Source: Elusimicrobiota bacterium
Lineage (GTDB): Bacteria > Elusimicrobiota > Elusimicrobia > Elusimicrobiales > Elusimicrobiaceae
DNA length: 64,000 nucleotides
Direction of reading: 5' to 3'
Assembly (NCBI GenBank): GCA_029008615.1
Contig: JAQXJI010000006.1
Location: 1 to 64,000, forward strand
Positions 43,300 to 52,090 of the stretch are shown one piece after another. A program made the translations under genes and the position numbers. How positions within the stretch are numbered: position 1 is the stretch's first letter; every line of letters starts with the position of its first letter. The notes below the pieces were generated by a model that had not been told where the DNA came from, ran no database searches, and saw nothing but the letters and a program-made list of their open reading frames with translations.

Positions 43300-44108
43300 A
43301 GGAAATCCCTTTTATAAAAATGGACGGGCTCGGCAATGACTTTTTTATTATTGAGCCCGAAAACAGCTCCGTAAAACTTTCCGCCAAGGAAATCCAAAAA
43401 CTCGGCGAGCGCAAAACCGGCATCGGCTTTGACCAACTTTTTATCTTAAAACCGTCAAAAAAGGCCGATGTGGAAATGGTTATATATAACTCAGACGGCA
43501 GCAAGGCCGGCGCGTGCGGCAACGGGGCCAGGTGCGTCGCAGATTGGTTCTTTAAGAAAAACGGCGTAAAAGAGTGTACGATAGAAGCCCCCGGCGGGAA
43601 AATTTTAAAAGCTTCTGCAGGGCGTATGATAACGGTAAATATGGGGCCGGCTCTTTTGAATTGGGATGAAATTCCTTTAAGTCAGAAAGTGGATACTTTG
43701 TTTCTGCCGCAGGTTCTGCCGGGTTTTGACGCGCCTTGCGCGGTATCAATGGGCAATCCCCATTGTGTGTTTTTTGTAAAGGATATAAAAAAAATACATT
43801 TGGCCCAAGCCGGGCCGGAAGTGGAATGGCATCCTCTTTTCCCGGAAAGGACAAATGTTGAGTTCGCCCAAATAATGAGCCCCTCAATAATCCGTATGCG
43901 CGTTTGGGAGCGCGGCGCGGGCATAACTTCCGCCTGCGGAAGCGGGGCTTGCGCTACCTTGGTTGCGGCCGTCCGCCGCGGGCTTACCAAGAAAAAGGCC
44001 GAAATAGTTATGGACGGAGGCACTTTGGTTATAGAAATCAATAAAGCCGGAGATGTGCTTATGAGCGGCCCGGTCCATACCGCTTTTAAGGGAACGGCCT
44101 ATCTGTAA
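43296..44108 (+). CDS. dapF: Diaminopimelate epimerase
   Basis: Converts LL- to meso-diaminopimelate, the peptidoglycan and lysine precursor, immediately after DapL in the pathway and in the operon (ATGA overlap). The 270-residue protein shows the two catalytic cysteine motifs [13 protein letters not shown] and [14 protein letters not shown], plus the substrate-binding [11 protein letters not shown] and MGNPHCVFF. Length and layout are standard. A terminator hairpin follows 20 bp after the stop. Confidence 0.96.
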   Translation: MKEIPFIKMDGLGNDFFIIEPENSSVKLSAKEIQKLGERKTGIGFDQLFILKPSKKADVEMVIYNSDGSKAGACGNGARCVADWFFKKNGVKECTIEAPGGKILKASAGRMITVNMGPALLNWDEIPLSQKVDTLFLPQVLPGFDAPCAVSMGNPHCVFFVKDIKKIHLAQAGPEVEWHPLFPERTNVEFAQIMSPSIIRMRVWERGAGITSACGSGACATLVAAVRRGLTKKKAEIVMDGGTLVIEINKAGDVLMSGPVHTAFKGTAYL

Positions 44109-44127
44109 TTCCGTTTTAGGCAAACAA

Positions 44128-44160
44128 AAGCCCCCGGCTTTAAAACCGGGGGCTTTTTCA
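44128..44160 (+). terminator. Terminator after dapLF
   Basis: Stem AAGCCCCCGG/CCGGGGGCTT (44128-44137 with 44146-44155) followed by TTT. Confidence 0.85.
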
Positions 44161-44171
44161 TTGGCGAAAAG

Positions 44172-44930
44172 TTAAAATAAATATCTTGCGCTTAAGCCCC
44201 ATATTGCGCAGGAAGGAATGCTTTTATTGTTCACTTCTATTGAGTAAAACGGAACAAGGGCCATTTTATCTTCTATCAAATCATAAGAATAGTTAACGCC
44301 GAAAGCTGCGGCAAAGCTGTCCTTTTCAAAACCGAGATAACTTTTCAAATCGGCCGATAAACCGAGAGCATTGTATTCGTTAAGATAATATTTCGCAAAT
44401 ACGCCTGCGTCCAATATCGTGCCGGAAGAAGTTTCATCGGTATGGCCGATATAATCAAAACCGAATTTCGCGCCTATGGTTAAATTGTCTGCCGCCTGCG
44501 CCGTACCGACGCTGCCATACAGGCCGAAATCGGTTGAGCCTTTCGCTGCGCCGCCGTCGTGATTATAAGGGGAATCAAAAAGTTCCGGGCTGAAATATGC
44601 GTCTAAATCCAGAAATCTGCCGTGGCTGATATCGTTCATAAAACGGTATTTCCCGTAAACGGATATATCCTGCATACCGTCGCCGCCGTGTTTGATGTCG
44701 GCCCATCCTACGGAAGCGGACAACGTTAAGTTATCAAGCGTACCTACGGAAATCTTTTCATAAAGGCCCCAGCTTTTGTTAAGTTTTAAAGCGTTATTTG
44801 TAAAACCGAGGGAAGTATCGGAAACTACTTGCCCGGGCGCGGGCATAAAGAAAGGATCGGTTATATTCAGGGCTTTTGCGTTAAGCGGCATAAGCAGGGC
44901 TGCAGCGATGATAAGTGAAAATTTCTTCAT
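44172..44930 (-). CDS. Outer-membrane beta-barrel protein, hypothetical
   Basis: The 252-residue protein has a signal peptide (FSLIIAAALLMPLNAKA) followed by alternating short amphipathic strands with many Gly, Tyr and Asn. It ends in an aromatic residue (SARYLF), the usual C-terminal beta-signal of outer-membrane barrels. There are about ten to twelve strands by eye. It does not match a family I can name. A small porin or adhesin-like barrel is plausible. It is transcribed opposite the MscS gene. Confidence 0.72.
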   Translation of the reverse strand: MKKFSLIIAAALLMPLNAKALNITDPFFMPAPGQVVSDTSLGFTNNALKLNKSWGLYEKISVGTLDNLTLSASVGWADIKHGGDGMQDISVYGKYRFMNDISHGRFLDLDAYFSPELFDSPYNHDGGAAKGSTDFGLYGSVGTAQAADNLTIGAKFGFDYIGHTDETSSGTILDAGVFAKYYLNEYNALGLSADLKSYLGFEKDSFAAAFGVNYSYDLIEDKMALVPFYSIEVNNKSIPSCAIWGLSARYLF

Positions 44931-44996
44931 AATAACTCCTAAGTTTCAAATTAAAATTATATACTTATAATATCATTTTACTTAGGAGATGAGATA

Positions 44997-46196
44997 ATGA
45001 ACATTATAAATACTCTGCTGCCGTCTTTGCCGCCTCAGCTTAAATATATTATCGCACTTGGCGTAATATTATTGTTTATACTTTTATTTAAATATATATC
45101 AAACCTTCTTCAAGGTGCGACCGAGTGGCTCTTGTCTAAAAAGAATTTTATAGCCAAAGGTTGGCTCTCTTTGATGACCAAGCACAAACTCTTCAGCAAT
45201 ATATTTTTTGCTTTTGCGCTGTCGTTGCTGTCTTCCGCAAGCGGAATATTCTTCGGCGATTTATACCCTAATATAAGTTTGGTCGTGGTGCGGGTTATAA
45301 ATTGTTTGGCGATTGTGGCGTTTACGCTAGTGCTTAATTCCGCATTGAGCGTAATTTCCGATAAATTCGCCCGCAGCATTAAATTGCCGGTAAAAGGTAT
45401 TATACAAGCCGTAAAAGTGATAATGTGGATAGTTGCGATAATCTTTATGATGTCCGCATTAATGAACAAAGAGCCGATTTACTTCCTCGGCGGTTTGACG
45501 GCATTATCCGCAGTCATTTTATTGATTTTCAAGGATTCCATTCTCGGCCTTACTTCGGGCTTTCAGCTGCTTTTAAACGATCTCGTCCGCGTTGGCGATT
45601 GGATTGAAATCCCCAGCCAAGGCGCTGACGGCGAAGTTATTGATATCCTTCTTACCACCATACGCGTAAGGAACTGGGATAACACCATAGTAAACGTACC
45701 CGCTTATGACTTGGTCGCGCACGCTTTTACCAACTGGCGCGGTATGACGGAATCGGGCGGAAGACGCATAAAAAGGGCTATCAATATCGATATGAAGAGC
45801 ATACGCTTCCTTAACGATGAAGATATTGAAAAATTAAAACATATAAATCTGCTTAAAGATTATTTGGCTAAGAAAGAAGCCGAAATCGAAGAAATCAACA
45901 AAAAACGCGGCGTTAAGGATGATAAATATAATGCCAAGCGTTTAAGCAATATCGGTACTTTTAGGATATATTGCTACAATTATCTTAAGCAAAACCCGAA
46001 TATTTCCGATAAATTTACTTGTATGGTGCGCCAACTTGCTCCTACTACGGAAGGCCTGCCTTTGGAAGTTTACGCGTTTTCCTCCAATACGAATTGGACT
46101 GATTACGAGGGCATTCAGGCCGATATTTTTGACCACTTCCTTTCAATAATCGATATTTTTGACCTTAAAGTTTATCAGCGTTACGGTATGGATTAA
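44997..46196 (+). CDS. Mechanosensitive channel, MscS family (YbdG-like)
   Basis: The 399-residue protein has about five hydrophobic segments in the first 190 residues, ending in the pore-type helix region ILGLTSGFQLLLNDLVRVGDW. The MscS beta domain follows (IEIPSQGADGEVIDILLTTI, VRNWDNTIVNVPAYDLV, the NWRGMTESGGRRIKRAI insert). A long C-terminal alpha/beta domain ends TDYEGIQADIFDHFL. These features match the YbdG branch, which gates small-conductance responses to hypo-osmotic shock. AGGAG lies just before the ATG. It is inner-membrane. Confidence 0.9.
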   Translation: MNIINTLLPSLPPQLKYIIALGVILLFILLFKYISNLLQGATEWLLSKKNFIAKGWLSLMTKHKLFSNIFFAFALSLLSSASGIFFGDLYPNISLVVVRVINCLAIVAFTLVLNSALSVISDKFARSIKLPVKGIIQAVKVIMWIVAIIFMMSALMNKEPIYFLGGLTALSAVILLIFKDSILGLTSGFQLLLNDLVRVGDWIEIPSQGADGEVIDILLTTIRVRNWDNTIVNVPAYDLVAHAFTNWRGMTESGGRRIKRAINIDMKSIRFLNDEDIEKLKHINLLKDYLAKKEAEIEEINKKRGVKDDKYNAKRLSNIGTFRIYCYNYLKQNPNISDKFTCMVRQLAPTTEGLPLEVYAFSSNTNWTDYEGIQADIFDHFLSIIDIFDLKVYQRYGMD

Positions 46197-46253
46197 TCCC
46201 CGCGGGGCTTTGCCCCAATCGCCAATAAGGCTTTAAAATGATAAAATAATAAT

Positions 46254-46284
46254 AAGGTACCAGCCACAAGCCGGTACCTTATCA
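46254..46284 (+). terminator. Terminator between the MscS and FadL-like genes
   Basis: Perfect stem AAGGTACC/GGTACCTT (46254-46261 with 46273-46280), extendable by GC pairs in the loop. It also lies only 39 bp before the FadL-like start, so it could act as a leader hairpin. Confidence 0.5.
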
Positions 46285-46322
46285 TTTAAGTATGCCTTTT
46301 AGCCGCATACTTAGGAGGATTA

Positions 46323-47558
46323 ATGAATAAATTGTTTCGACTTGCCGCGTTTGTCGCCGTAAGCTGTTTTTGCGCGACTTCCACTCTTGGCGCGGGTTTT
46401 GGATTGTATGAGTTCAGTGCAAGGGGCAACGCTATGGGCGGTGCCGTCTTGGCAGGGGATGCGGAGCCCGCTTCTTTGGCTTTAAACCCCGCTCTTATAA
46501 CGGATTTGGACGGCGTTCAGTTCCAAATGGGCGTAACCGAAATTACGGCTTCCGCCAAAGTAACGTATAATCAAGAAGGACAATCCCCGGACAGAGTCTG
46601 GTGGACTTTGCCCACGGCTTATTATACCCAACAGATTTTTGAAGATTGGTACATCGGCTTGGGCGCTTTTCCGCGCTTCGGTTTAAGCGGCCATTACCCG
46701 GACAGAAACTGGGCCGGCTCAACCGATATTTATGATGTAGACGTCCAATCTTACTCTATACAACCCACGGTCGCTTTCCAAGCGACTGAAAGATTCTCCG
46801 TAGCGGCAGGCGCTGAAATTATGTATTTTAAATTCAGCGAAGGCAAAAGGATTCAGCTCGGCCCTTTGGGTTCTACCGATTTGGAAGTCGAAGGCGACAG
46901 CTGGGGCCTCGGCGCGATTTTGGCTATGGCCTATAAAGCCAATGACCAAGTAAGCCTCGGTGCGAGTTTCAGAACCAGAGTGAAACAAGGTGTTGAAGGG
47001 GATAGTAAATTTTCCAAGCAGATGTCCATTCCCGGTGTAGGCGCATTTGTAAACGGTTCGGCCCGCGGCGATATTATGCTGCCCGCTCAGCTTGCTATGG
47101 GCATATCTTACAGGCCTATTGACGATTTGTTGATAGAATTCAACTGGATGAATATCTTTTGGAGCAGTTTTGACGAACTCGCCATTTCCTTTGAGCGTAA
47201 ACCCGGCACGGGCACTTCCGGCGTATCCAGCCAGAAAAAAGAATGGAAAGACGCTTACAGAATGGGCCTTGGTGCGGAATACAAGCTTTCCAATGTCGTT
47301 AAGTTAAGAGGCAGCTATATCTTTGACAAAGCCCCTACCAACAATGACTATATGGACGTTTTAGTCCCAGTAAGCAACAGGCATTTGTTCGGTACGGGTA
47401 TAGGGCTTAACCTGGGCAAAGGTTTTATTTTAGACGCTTCATATACTTTCCTTATCGGGGAAGGTATGAGCGGCACCAATTTGGAAAACGGCGCTTCCGT
47501 TAAATACGGTCAGGCTTTCAGCCATATGGCCGGCCTTAGCGTAAGATATACCTTATAA
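46323..47558 (+). CDS. OmpP1/FadL/TodX-family outer-membrane transporter
   Basis: The 411-residue protein has a signal peptide (AAFVAVSCFCATSTLGAG) and then the FadL-type N-terminus. That reads FGLYEFSARGNAMGGAVLAGDAEPASLALNPALI, with the N-x-A/G motifs of the hatch region. The rest is a beta-barrel ending in an aromatic-rich LSVRYTL. The family transports long-chain fatty acids or other hydrophobic compounds across the outer membrane. AGGAGG precedes the ATG. A terminator follows, so it is a single-gene unit. The substrate is not known. Confidence 0.87.
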   Translation: MNKLFRLAAFVAVSCFCATSTLGAGFGLYEFSARGNAMGGAVLAGDAEPASLALNPALITDLDGVQFQMGVTEITASAKVTYNQEGQSPDRVWWTLPTAYYTQQIFEDWYIGLGAFPRFGLSGHYPDRNWAGSTDIYDVDVQSYSIQPTVAFQATERFSVAAGAEIMYFKFSEGKRIQLGPLGSTDLEVEGDSWGLGAILAMAYKANDQVSLGASFRTRVKQGVEGDSKFSKQMSIPGVGAFVNGSARGDIMLPAQLAMGISYRPIDDLLIEFNWMNIFWSSFDELAISFERKPGTGTSGVSSQKKEWKDAYRMGLGAEYKLSNVVKLRGSYIFDKAPTNNDYMDVLVPVSNRHLFGTGIGLNLGKGFILDASYTFLIGEGMSGTNLENGASVKYGQAFSHMAGLSVRYTL

Positions 47559-47580
47559 TCTGATAGACAACTTATACAAT

Positions 47581-47611
47581 ATCCCCCGGCTATGCCGGGG
47601 GATATTTATTT
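47581..47611 (+). terminator. Terminator after the FadL-like gene
   Basis: Stem ATCCCCCGGC/GCCGGGGGAT with a 3-nt loop and T-rich sequence after it. It lies between convergent genes. Confidence 0.8.
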
Positions 47612-47630
47612 ATTGTTTAAAAGATAAGTT

Positions 47631-48386
47631 TTATACGCTTAAAAGCTTCACGCCGAAACTTACCGACCAATCCATAGTTTGCCTGTTCCCGCCGGCGTGC
47701 CAGCCGGGTTTTAAGTACATAGACATTTCGTCAAACAGCATTATGCCGGTTTCAACTTCAATAATAAATTCCCCGGCATTGTTGTTTTTATAATCTATAT
47801 AATATTTCGGGTCGACAAGGGCCCACCAACCGTGCGGGGAAAGGTAAGCCGCCACCGCTCTTATTCTGCCGAGGTTAATATCATCTCTTGAAGAAGGCCC
47901 CGCTATGCTGACGTAATGCTTGTACCCGGCCGCGAAGAACACTTGCGGCACTATTTCATATTCCGTGTAAACGGCGGGGCTGAACTGCCATTTGCCTATG
48001 CCGATTTCATTATGAGTGGCGGAAGGCATAGTCAGCTCCCCTACCGCCCCGAAAGCCAGTTTGCCGAATCTTTTTACCGCCGAAGCGGAAAGAAGTATGT
48101 CGCCAAGGCCGTTTTCGGAATTTTCTTTGCTTTCATATCTGCTGAAAGGTACTTCCGTGCCAATGGTAAACATATTGCTGAAAGAATAATAATATTTTAA
48201 GGTCATACTTGTAATAGATGTTCCTGCGGAATCGTCGATTACGGTCATTGCGGGGTTAAGCTCCAGCGTGGAAATTTTATCGCTGGGTTTAACGCCTCTT
48301 ACTTCACATTCCTGTAATTCTATGGCATAAATTTTGCCCGCGGCAAAAGCAAGGCAAAATAACAAAGATAAGAACTTTTTTATCAT
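47631..48386 (-). CDS. Putative outer-membrane beta-barrel protein
   Basis: The 251-residue protein has a signal peptide (FLSLLFCLAFAAGKIYA). A short N-terminal plug-like segment with one cysteine follows (ELQECEVRG), then alternating strands with Tyr, Gly and Asn and a C-terminal SFGVKLLSV. It resembles the large, loosely defined family often called MetA-pathway-type outer-membrane proteins, but I cannot assign a substrate. It is monocistronic, convergent with the FadL-like gene. Confidence 0.7.
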   Translation of the reverse strand: MIKKFLSLLFCLAFAAGKIYAIELQECEVRGVKPSDKISTLELNPAMTVIDDSAGTSITSMTLKYYYSFSNMFTIGTEVPFSRYESKENSENGLGDILLSASAVKRFGKLAFGAVGELTMPSATHNEIGIGKWQFSPAVYTEYEIVPQVFFAAGYKHYVSIAGPSSRDDINLGRIRAVAAYLSPHGWWALVDPKYYIDYKNNNAGEFIIEVETGIMLFDEMSMYLKPGWHAGGNRQTMDWSVSFGVKLLSV

Positions 48387-48438
48387 TCTGATACCCCCGG
48401 TACAGTTAAGTATATGAGTTTTGTTTTAAAAAGCAATA

Positions 48439-49002
48439 TCAAAATCGGACGAAAATGCCTAAAACCGCGCTTAAGGCTATAAAGATTATCGGGTGGAGTT
48501 TAATTTTAAACATTAAAATAAGCAGAATAAAAAAGTAAGCGATATTTGTAAGCAGGAACAAGTCGGTTAAATTTGAAGTTTGTTCGTAAAGGGGAAAATC
48601 AAATACCGATACTTTTACTATTTCCCATACCGCTATGGTTATAAGGGCGCATACCGCCGGCCTTAGGCCCGTAAATGCGGCTTGAACATATTTATTGTTT
48701 ATAAATTTCTGCAATATTCCGGCCACTATTATAATGATTATTACCGAGGGCGTAACTATGCCCAAAGTTGCGATTATTCCGCCAAGTATCCCCGCGGAGT
48801 TAAATCCTGCAAATGTAGCCATATTTATACCTAGCGGGCCGGGGGTAATTTCCGATACGGCTATCATATCGGCTATTTGGGCAGTATCAAACCACCCTGT
48901 TTGAAAGGAAAGCTGATAAAGAAAAGGCAGCGTCGCCAAGCCTCCGCCTACGGCAAAAAGGCCTATCTTAAAAAACTCGATATACAAAAGCAAATATATC
49001 AT
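48439..49002 (-). CDS. chrA: Chromate transporter, half-size subunit (second)
   Basis: The 187-residue protein has about six hydrophobic segments and the ChrA motif FFKIGLFAVGGGLATLPFL followed by SEITPGPLGINMATFAGF. It overlaps the preceding homologous half-gene by 4 bp. Short-chain ChrA proteins act in pairs and export chromate or related oxyanions. In anaerobes the physiological role is often unclear. Confidence 0.88.
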   Translation of the reverse strand: MIYLLLYIEFFKIGLFAVGGGLATLPFLYQLSFQTGWFDTAQIADMIAVSEITPGPLGINMATFAGFNSAGILGGIIATLGIVTPSVIIIIIVAGILQKFINNKYVQAAFTGLRPAVCALITIAVWEIVKVSVFDFPLYEQTSNLTDLFLLTNIAYFFILLILMFKIKLHPIIFIALSAVLGIFVRF

Positions 49003-49556
49003 TTGACGCTTTTCCTTTTAAGAGAGTCTTCAATTATCGCCGCCAAAGCGCAAAAAAGCACCAACAGCGCAGGCGAAACCCTGAACGCAAAATATATTAT
49101 AAGGCTAAGTGTAAATAAAGCCGCGGTAAAAATATTGATTATGCCTTTTTTAAAAAACGGGAATAAAGCGTGCACAATAAGTGCGGCTACACAGATGCGA
49201 ATGGAATTAAAAAGCCTGTCCGTAATTTCCGCGCTTAAATATTTGGTAAGGAACAAAGCTATTAGGGTTATTATTATTACGCTCGGGGCGATTATACCCA
49301 AAGTCGCGAATATTGAACCCAAAATGCGTCGTTTCTGATAGCCTAACAGCGAAGCCGTATTAACGGCTATCACGCCCGGAGTTACCTGCGATACGGCAAA
49401 AAAATCCATAAGATCTTGGCGCGTCATCCACTTTTTTTTGTCGATAAGTTCTTTTTCTATAACAGGGAGCATAGCGTAGCCCCCGCCGAAAGTCATCGCG
49501 CCCACTTTTGCGAAAGTTAAGAATAAATCAAAGAGGGAAATATTTTTGTCGTACAT
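48999..49556 (-). CDS. chrA: Chromate transporter, half-size subunit (first)
   Basis: The 185-residue protein has the ChrA motif FAKVGAMTFGGGYAMLPVIE and then VSQVTPGVIAVNTASLLGY, the same pair as in its downstream partner. The two halves have about the same length and diverge in sequence, the usual bipartite short-chain ChrA arrangement. They probably form an antiparallel heterodimer. The gene lies 3 bp after the HAD hydrolase gene, so all three share a transcript. Confidence 0.88.
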   Translation of the reverse strand: MYDKNISLFDLFLTFAKVGAMTFGGGYAMLPVIEKELIDKKKWMTRQDLMDFFAVSQVTPGVIAVNTASLLGYQKRRILGSIFATLGIIAPSVIIITLIALFLTKYLSAEITDRLFNSIRICVAALIVHALFPFFKKGIINIFTAALFTLSLIIYFAFRVSPALLVLFCALAAIIEDSLKRKSVK

Positions 49557-49559
49557 AGC

Positions 49560-50249
49560 TTAAAGGATTTTAAGCAAATCGGCTATTTTATCCATTTTGA
49601 TAAAACCGTTGGCAATATTATCCGCCTCAACATTTTCGTGCTGCCAAGTAAGGCTGTAAGGTATCCATACTGCGCGCGCGCCAAGCTTTACTACGGGCAT
49701 TATGTCCGATTTTAAGGAATTGCCAACCATCAAAAATTCCTGCGGCATTACGCCCAAGCGCTGCATAAGCGTTTTATAGCCGCGAGTGTTTTTTTCGCTC
49801 ATAATTTCTATATGGTGCAAATATTTAGTCAAACCTGATTTTTGCAGTTTCCTTTCCTGATCCAGTAAATCACCTTTCGTGGCGACTACAAGCTTGTATC
49901 TTTCGCTTAAATTTTTAAATACGGATAATGTCCCCGGCAGTAATTTAACGGGCTGATTAAGCATATCCCTGCCCGCCGATATGATTTGTTCCGTAACCGA
50001 GGTGTCCGCTTTTCCGCCGCTTAATTTAAGGGCCGTTTCTATCATAGAAAGCATAAAAGTTTTTATGCCGTATCCGTATAAAGGAAGATTGTTTACTTCC
50101 GTGGCGAAAAGCTCTTCTTTAGCTTTCTTTTTATCTGCGTAAGGCTGCATTAAATTAAAGAATTTTTCTTCGGTTTCGCGAAATAAATCCTCGTTGGCCC
50201 AAAGAGTATCGTCGGCGTCAAAAGCGACTATTTTTATATTGCGCATCAT
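49560..50249 (-). CDS. HAD-superfamily hydrolase
   Basis: The 229-residue protein has motif I VAFDADDTLWANEDLF (the two catalytic Asp near residues 10-12). A C1-type cap follows, then motif II VVATKGDLLDQE, motif III lysine in EKNTRGYKTLM and motif IV MVGNSLKSDIMPV. This is a phosphatase-like enzyme of the YjjG/phosphoglycolate type; the substrate cannot be inferred. It is the first gene of the unit with the two chromate transporter halves. An ATG codon doublet leaves the start uncertain by 3 bp. Confidence 0.85.
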   Translation of the reverse strand: MMRNIKIVAFDADDTLWANEDLFRETEEKFFNLMQPYADKKKAKEELFATEVNNLPLYGYGIKTFMLSMIETALKLSGGKADTSVTEQIISAGRDMLNQPVKLLPGTLSVFKNLSERYKLVVATKGDLLDQERKLQKSGLTKYLHHIEIMSEKNTRGYKTLMQRLGVMPQEFLMVGNSLKSDIMPVVKLGARAVWIPYSLTWQHENVEADNIANGFIKMDKIADLLKIL

Positions 50250-50282
50250 ACATTAAATTCTACAAATTTTTAATATATAAAA

Positions 50283-50308
50283 AAGGCGTCGCGGTAAAGC
50301 GACGCCTT
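50283..50308 (-). terminator. Terminator after the perR-rubrerythrin unit
   Basis: On the minus strand the stem AAGGCGTCGC/GCGACGCCTT is followed by a T-run, 18 bp after the rubrerythrin stop. Confidence 0.88.
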
Positions 50309-50325
50309 GTAAGCCTGAGTAAAGT

Positions 50326-50856
50326 TTATTTTTTTACTTCGAAATAAGCCTTTTTGTATTTGCATACGGGGCACATTTCGGGGGCTTTTTCGCCGGTGAA
50401 GGTAAAGCCGCAGTTCATACATTTCCAAGTTACTTTGCCGGTTTTTACGAATACTTCGCCTTTTTCAAGTTCGCTGAAAAGATTTAAATAGCGTTCTTCG
50501 TGTTCTTTTTCGATTTGGGCGACTTTTTCAAAGAGGAAAGCGATGTCGTTAAAGCCTTCTTCCTTGGCTTCTTTTGCGAAGGTGGCGTACATATCGGTCC
50601 ACTCGTAATTTTCGCCGGCGGCGGCGTCTTTAAGGTTTTCCAAGGTTGAAGGGATTTTGCCGTCGTGTAAAATTTTAAACCAAATTTTGGCGTGTTCCCT
50701 TTCGTTCTTTGCGGTTTCCTTAAAGATAGAAGCTATATAGTTGTAACCTTCTTCCTTAGCCTGCTTCGCATAATAAGTATATTTGTTTCTGGCCTGAGAT
50801 TCGCCCGCAAAAGCGGTCATAAGATTTTTTTCCGTTTTTGATCCTTTAAGTTCCAT
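50326..50856 (-). CDS. rbr: Rubrerythrin
   Basis: Peroxide-reducing di-iron protein of anaerobes. The 176-residue protein has an N-terminal ferritin-like four-helix domain with iron-binding glutamates ([44 protein letters not shown]). A C-terminal rubredoxin domain carries two CxxC pairs (CMNCGF and CPVCKY). It detoxifies hydrogen peroxide with electrons from rubredoxin or NADH. It starts 1 bp after the stop of a Fur-family regulator, which suggests PerR-type control of oxidative stress defence. A terminator follows. Confidence 0.96.
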   Translation of the reverse strand: MELKGSKTEKNLMTAFAGESQARNKYTYYAKQAKEEGYNYIASIFKETAKNEREHAKIWFKILHDGKIPSTLENLKDAAAGENYEWTDMYATFAKEAKEEGFNDIAFLFEKVAQIEKEHEERYLNLFSELEKGEVFVKTGKVTWKCMNCGFTFTGEKAPEMCPVCKYKKAYFEVKK

Positions 50857-50857
50857 T

Positions 50858-51247
50858 TTATTTCTCCTGTTTATTTATGCATTCTTTGCATACCCCGTTG
50901 AAAATAATTTCACGGCGGTTAATTTTAAAATCGTTTTTTTGCACGCGGGAATTTATTTGTTTTGACAGCGCTTCATCTAAAAATACGTCTTCTATTTTGC
51001 CGCAGTCTTGGCAGATAAGGTGAGCGTGGTCTTGCGTATAATGATCAAAATGATCCGCTTGATTAAGCCCGCTTATTTTTTTTATTCTTCCTAGAGCGGC
51101 CATTTGGTTCAAATTTCTGTAAAGCGTTCCCAAACTCAAAGCCGGGCAAACGGGTTTTATCAAAGCGTAAAGATAATCCGCCGTCGGGTGGCACGGATTA
51201 TTTTTAAGCGTATTATAAATAAGTTCCCTTTGTTTTGAGTATCTCAT
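50858..51247 (-). CDS. perR: Fur-family regulator, PerR-like
   Basis: The 129-residue protein has the Fur winged helix ([41 protein letters not shown]). The metal-binding half shows [20 protein letters not shown], with a C-terminal CKEC completing the structural zinc site (two CxxC pairs). PerR rather than Fur is inferred from the rubrerythrin gene that follows. The start at 51247 is chosen because the longer frame to 51304 adds an unrelated hydrophobic stretch. An imperfect palindrome around 51258-51270 (GATAAC-T-GTTACT) just upstream is a candidate autoregulatory site. Confidence 0.85.
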   Translation of the reverse strand: MRYSKQRELIYNTLKNNPCHPTADYLYALIKPVCPALSLGTLYRNLNQMAALGRIKKISGLNQADHFDHYTQDHAHLICQDCGKIEDVFLDEALSKQINSRVQKNDFKINRREIIFNGVCKECINKQEK

Positions 51248-51400
51248 AATATTAATAACGATAACTGTTACTGATAATTTAGCAAAATCAAAAAATTTTT
51301 GCAAGCTGTTTTTATAGTGCTTTTATGCGGGGAGGGGGATTTGTTTGCGTCAGATAAAACATAGGGAAATATGCTGTTTTGCGTTTGTTATAATTTATTT

Positions 51401-51970
51401 ATGGAAGTTTCCTTGTTAAATATAAAGAATAGATTTGAATTTAGATCTTGGCTTGAAGAAAATCATAAAACCGCCGCGGAATGCTGGCTTGCGGTAAAAC
51501 GCGGACTGCCTAAAGAAGACGGAACTTTTTGGTATATAGACGCGGTGGAAGAGGCTCTTTGCTTCGGCTGGATAGATTCCACCGTTAAAAAAATTGACGG
51601 AAAAATAACTGCCCAAAGGTTTGCCCCCAGGGGCAAAGGGAGTGTTTGGTCGGAACTAAATAAAGAACGCCGCCGAAGAATGGAAAAACTCGGCTTTATG
51701 ACGCCGTCAGGCCGCGCGGCTTTGCCGGATATGTCTACCGGTGGCTTTACACCCGACGCGGAAATAGTGCGCGCTTTGCAAGCAAATAAAAAAGCCTGGG
51801 ATAATTTTATTAAACTTCCGCCGCTTTACATTTGTGTGCGTATAGACACTATACAAATAAAAAAACGCTTTCCCACTCTGTTTAAAAGCAGATTGGATAA
51901 ATTTGTCAAAAATACTGCCGACGGCGTTATGTGCGGGAATTGGAACGATTACGGGCGTTTGCCGGGATAA
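51401..51970 (+). CDS. YdeI/OmpD-associated family protein
   Basis: The 189-residue protein has the family core: FRSWLEENHKTAAECWLAVK, YIDAVEEALCFGWIDSTVKK, then AQRFAPRGKGSVWSELNKERR. The C-terminal helical part is ALQANKKAWDNF. The family is cytoplasmic with no established reaction; a stress-protection role has been suggested for relatives. The ATG at 51401 best fits the family N-terminus. It lies 10 nt after a TATAAT, so the leader is very short. An alternative ATG at 51371 exists. Confidence 0.8.
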   Translation: MEVSLLNIKNRFEFRSWLEENHKTAAECWLAVKRGLPKEDGTFWYIDAVEEALCFGWIDSTVKKIDGKITAQRFAPRGKGSVWSELNKERRRRMEKLGFMTPSGRAALPDMSTGGFTPDAEIVRALQANKKAWDNFIKLPPLYICVRIDTIQIKKRFPTLFKSRLDKFVKNTADGVMCGNWNDYGRLPG

Positions 51971-51992
51971 GATATTTCCCTATGTAAATCGA

Positions 51993-52014
51993 ACCTGGGG
52001 ATGCCTCCCCAGGT
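51993..52014. terminator. Perfect hairpin after the YdeI-family gene
   Basis: ACCTGGGGA/TCCCCAGGT with a 4-nt loop. No strong T-run follows, so termination strength is uncertain. Confidence 0.5.
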
Positions 52015-52090
52015 CCTTAACTAACCGCCCCATACTGCTATGGGTTGATAAGTAATTTTATCATTATTTTGCCTTTTCGCAACAGTTTTT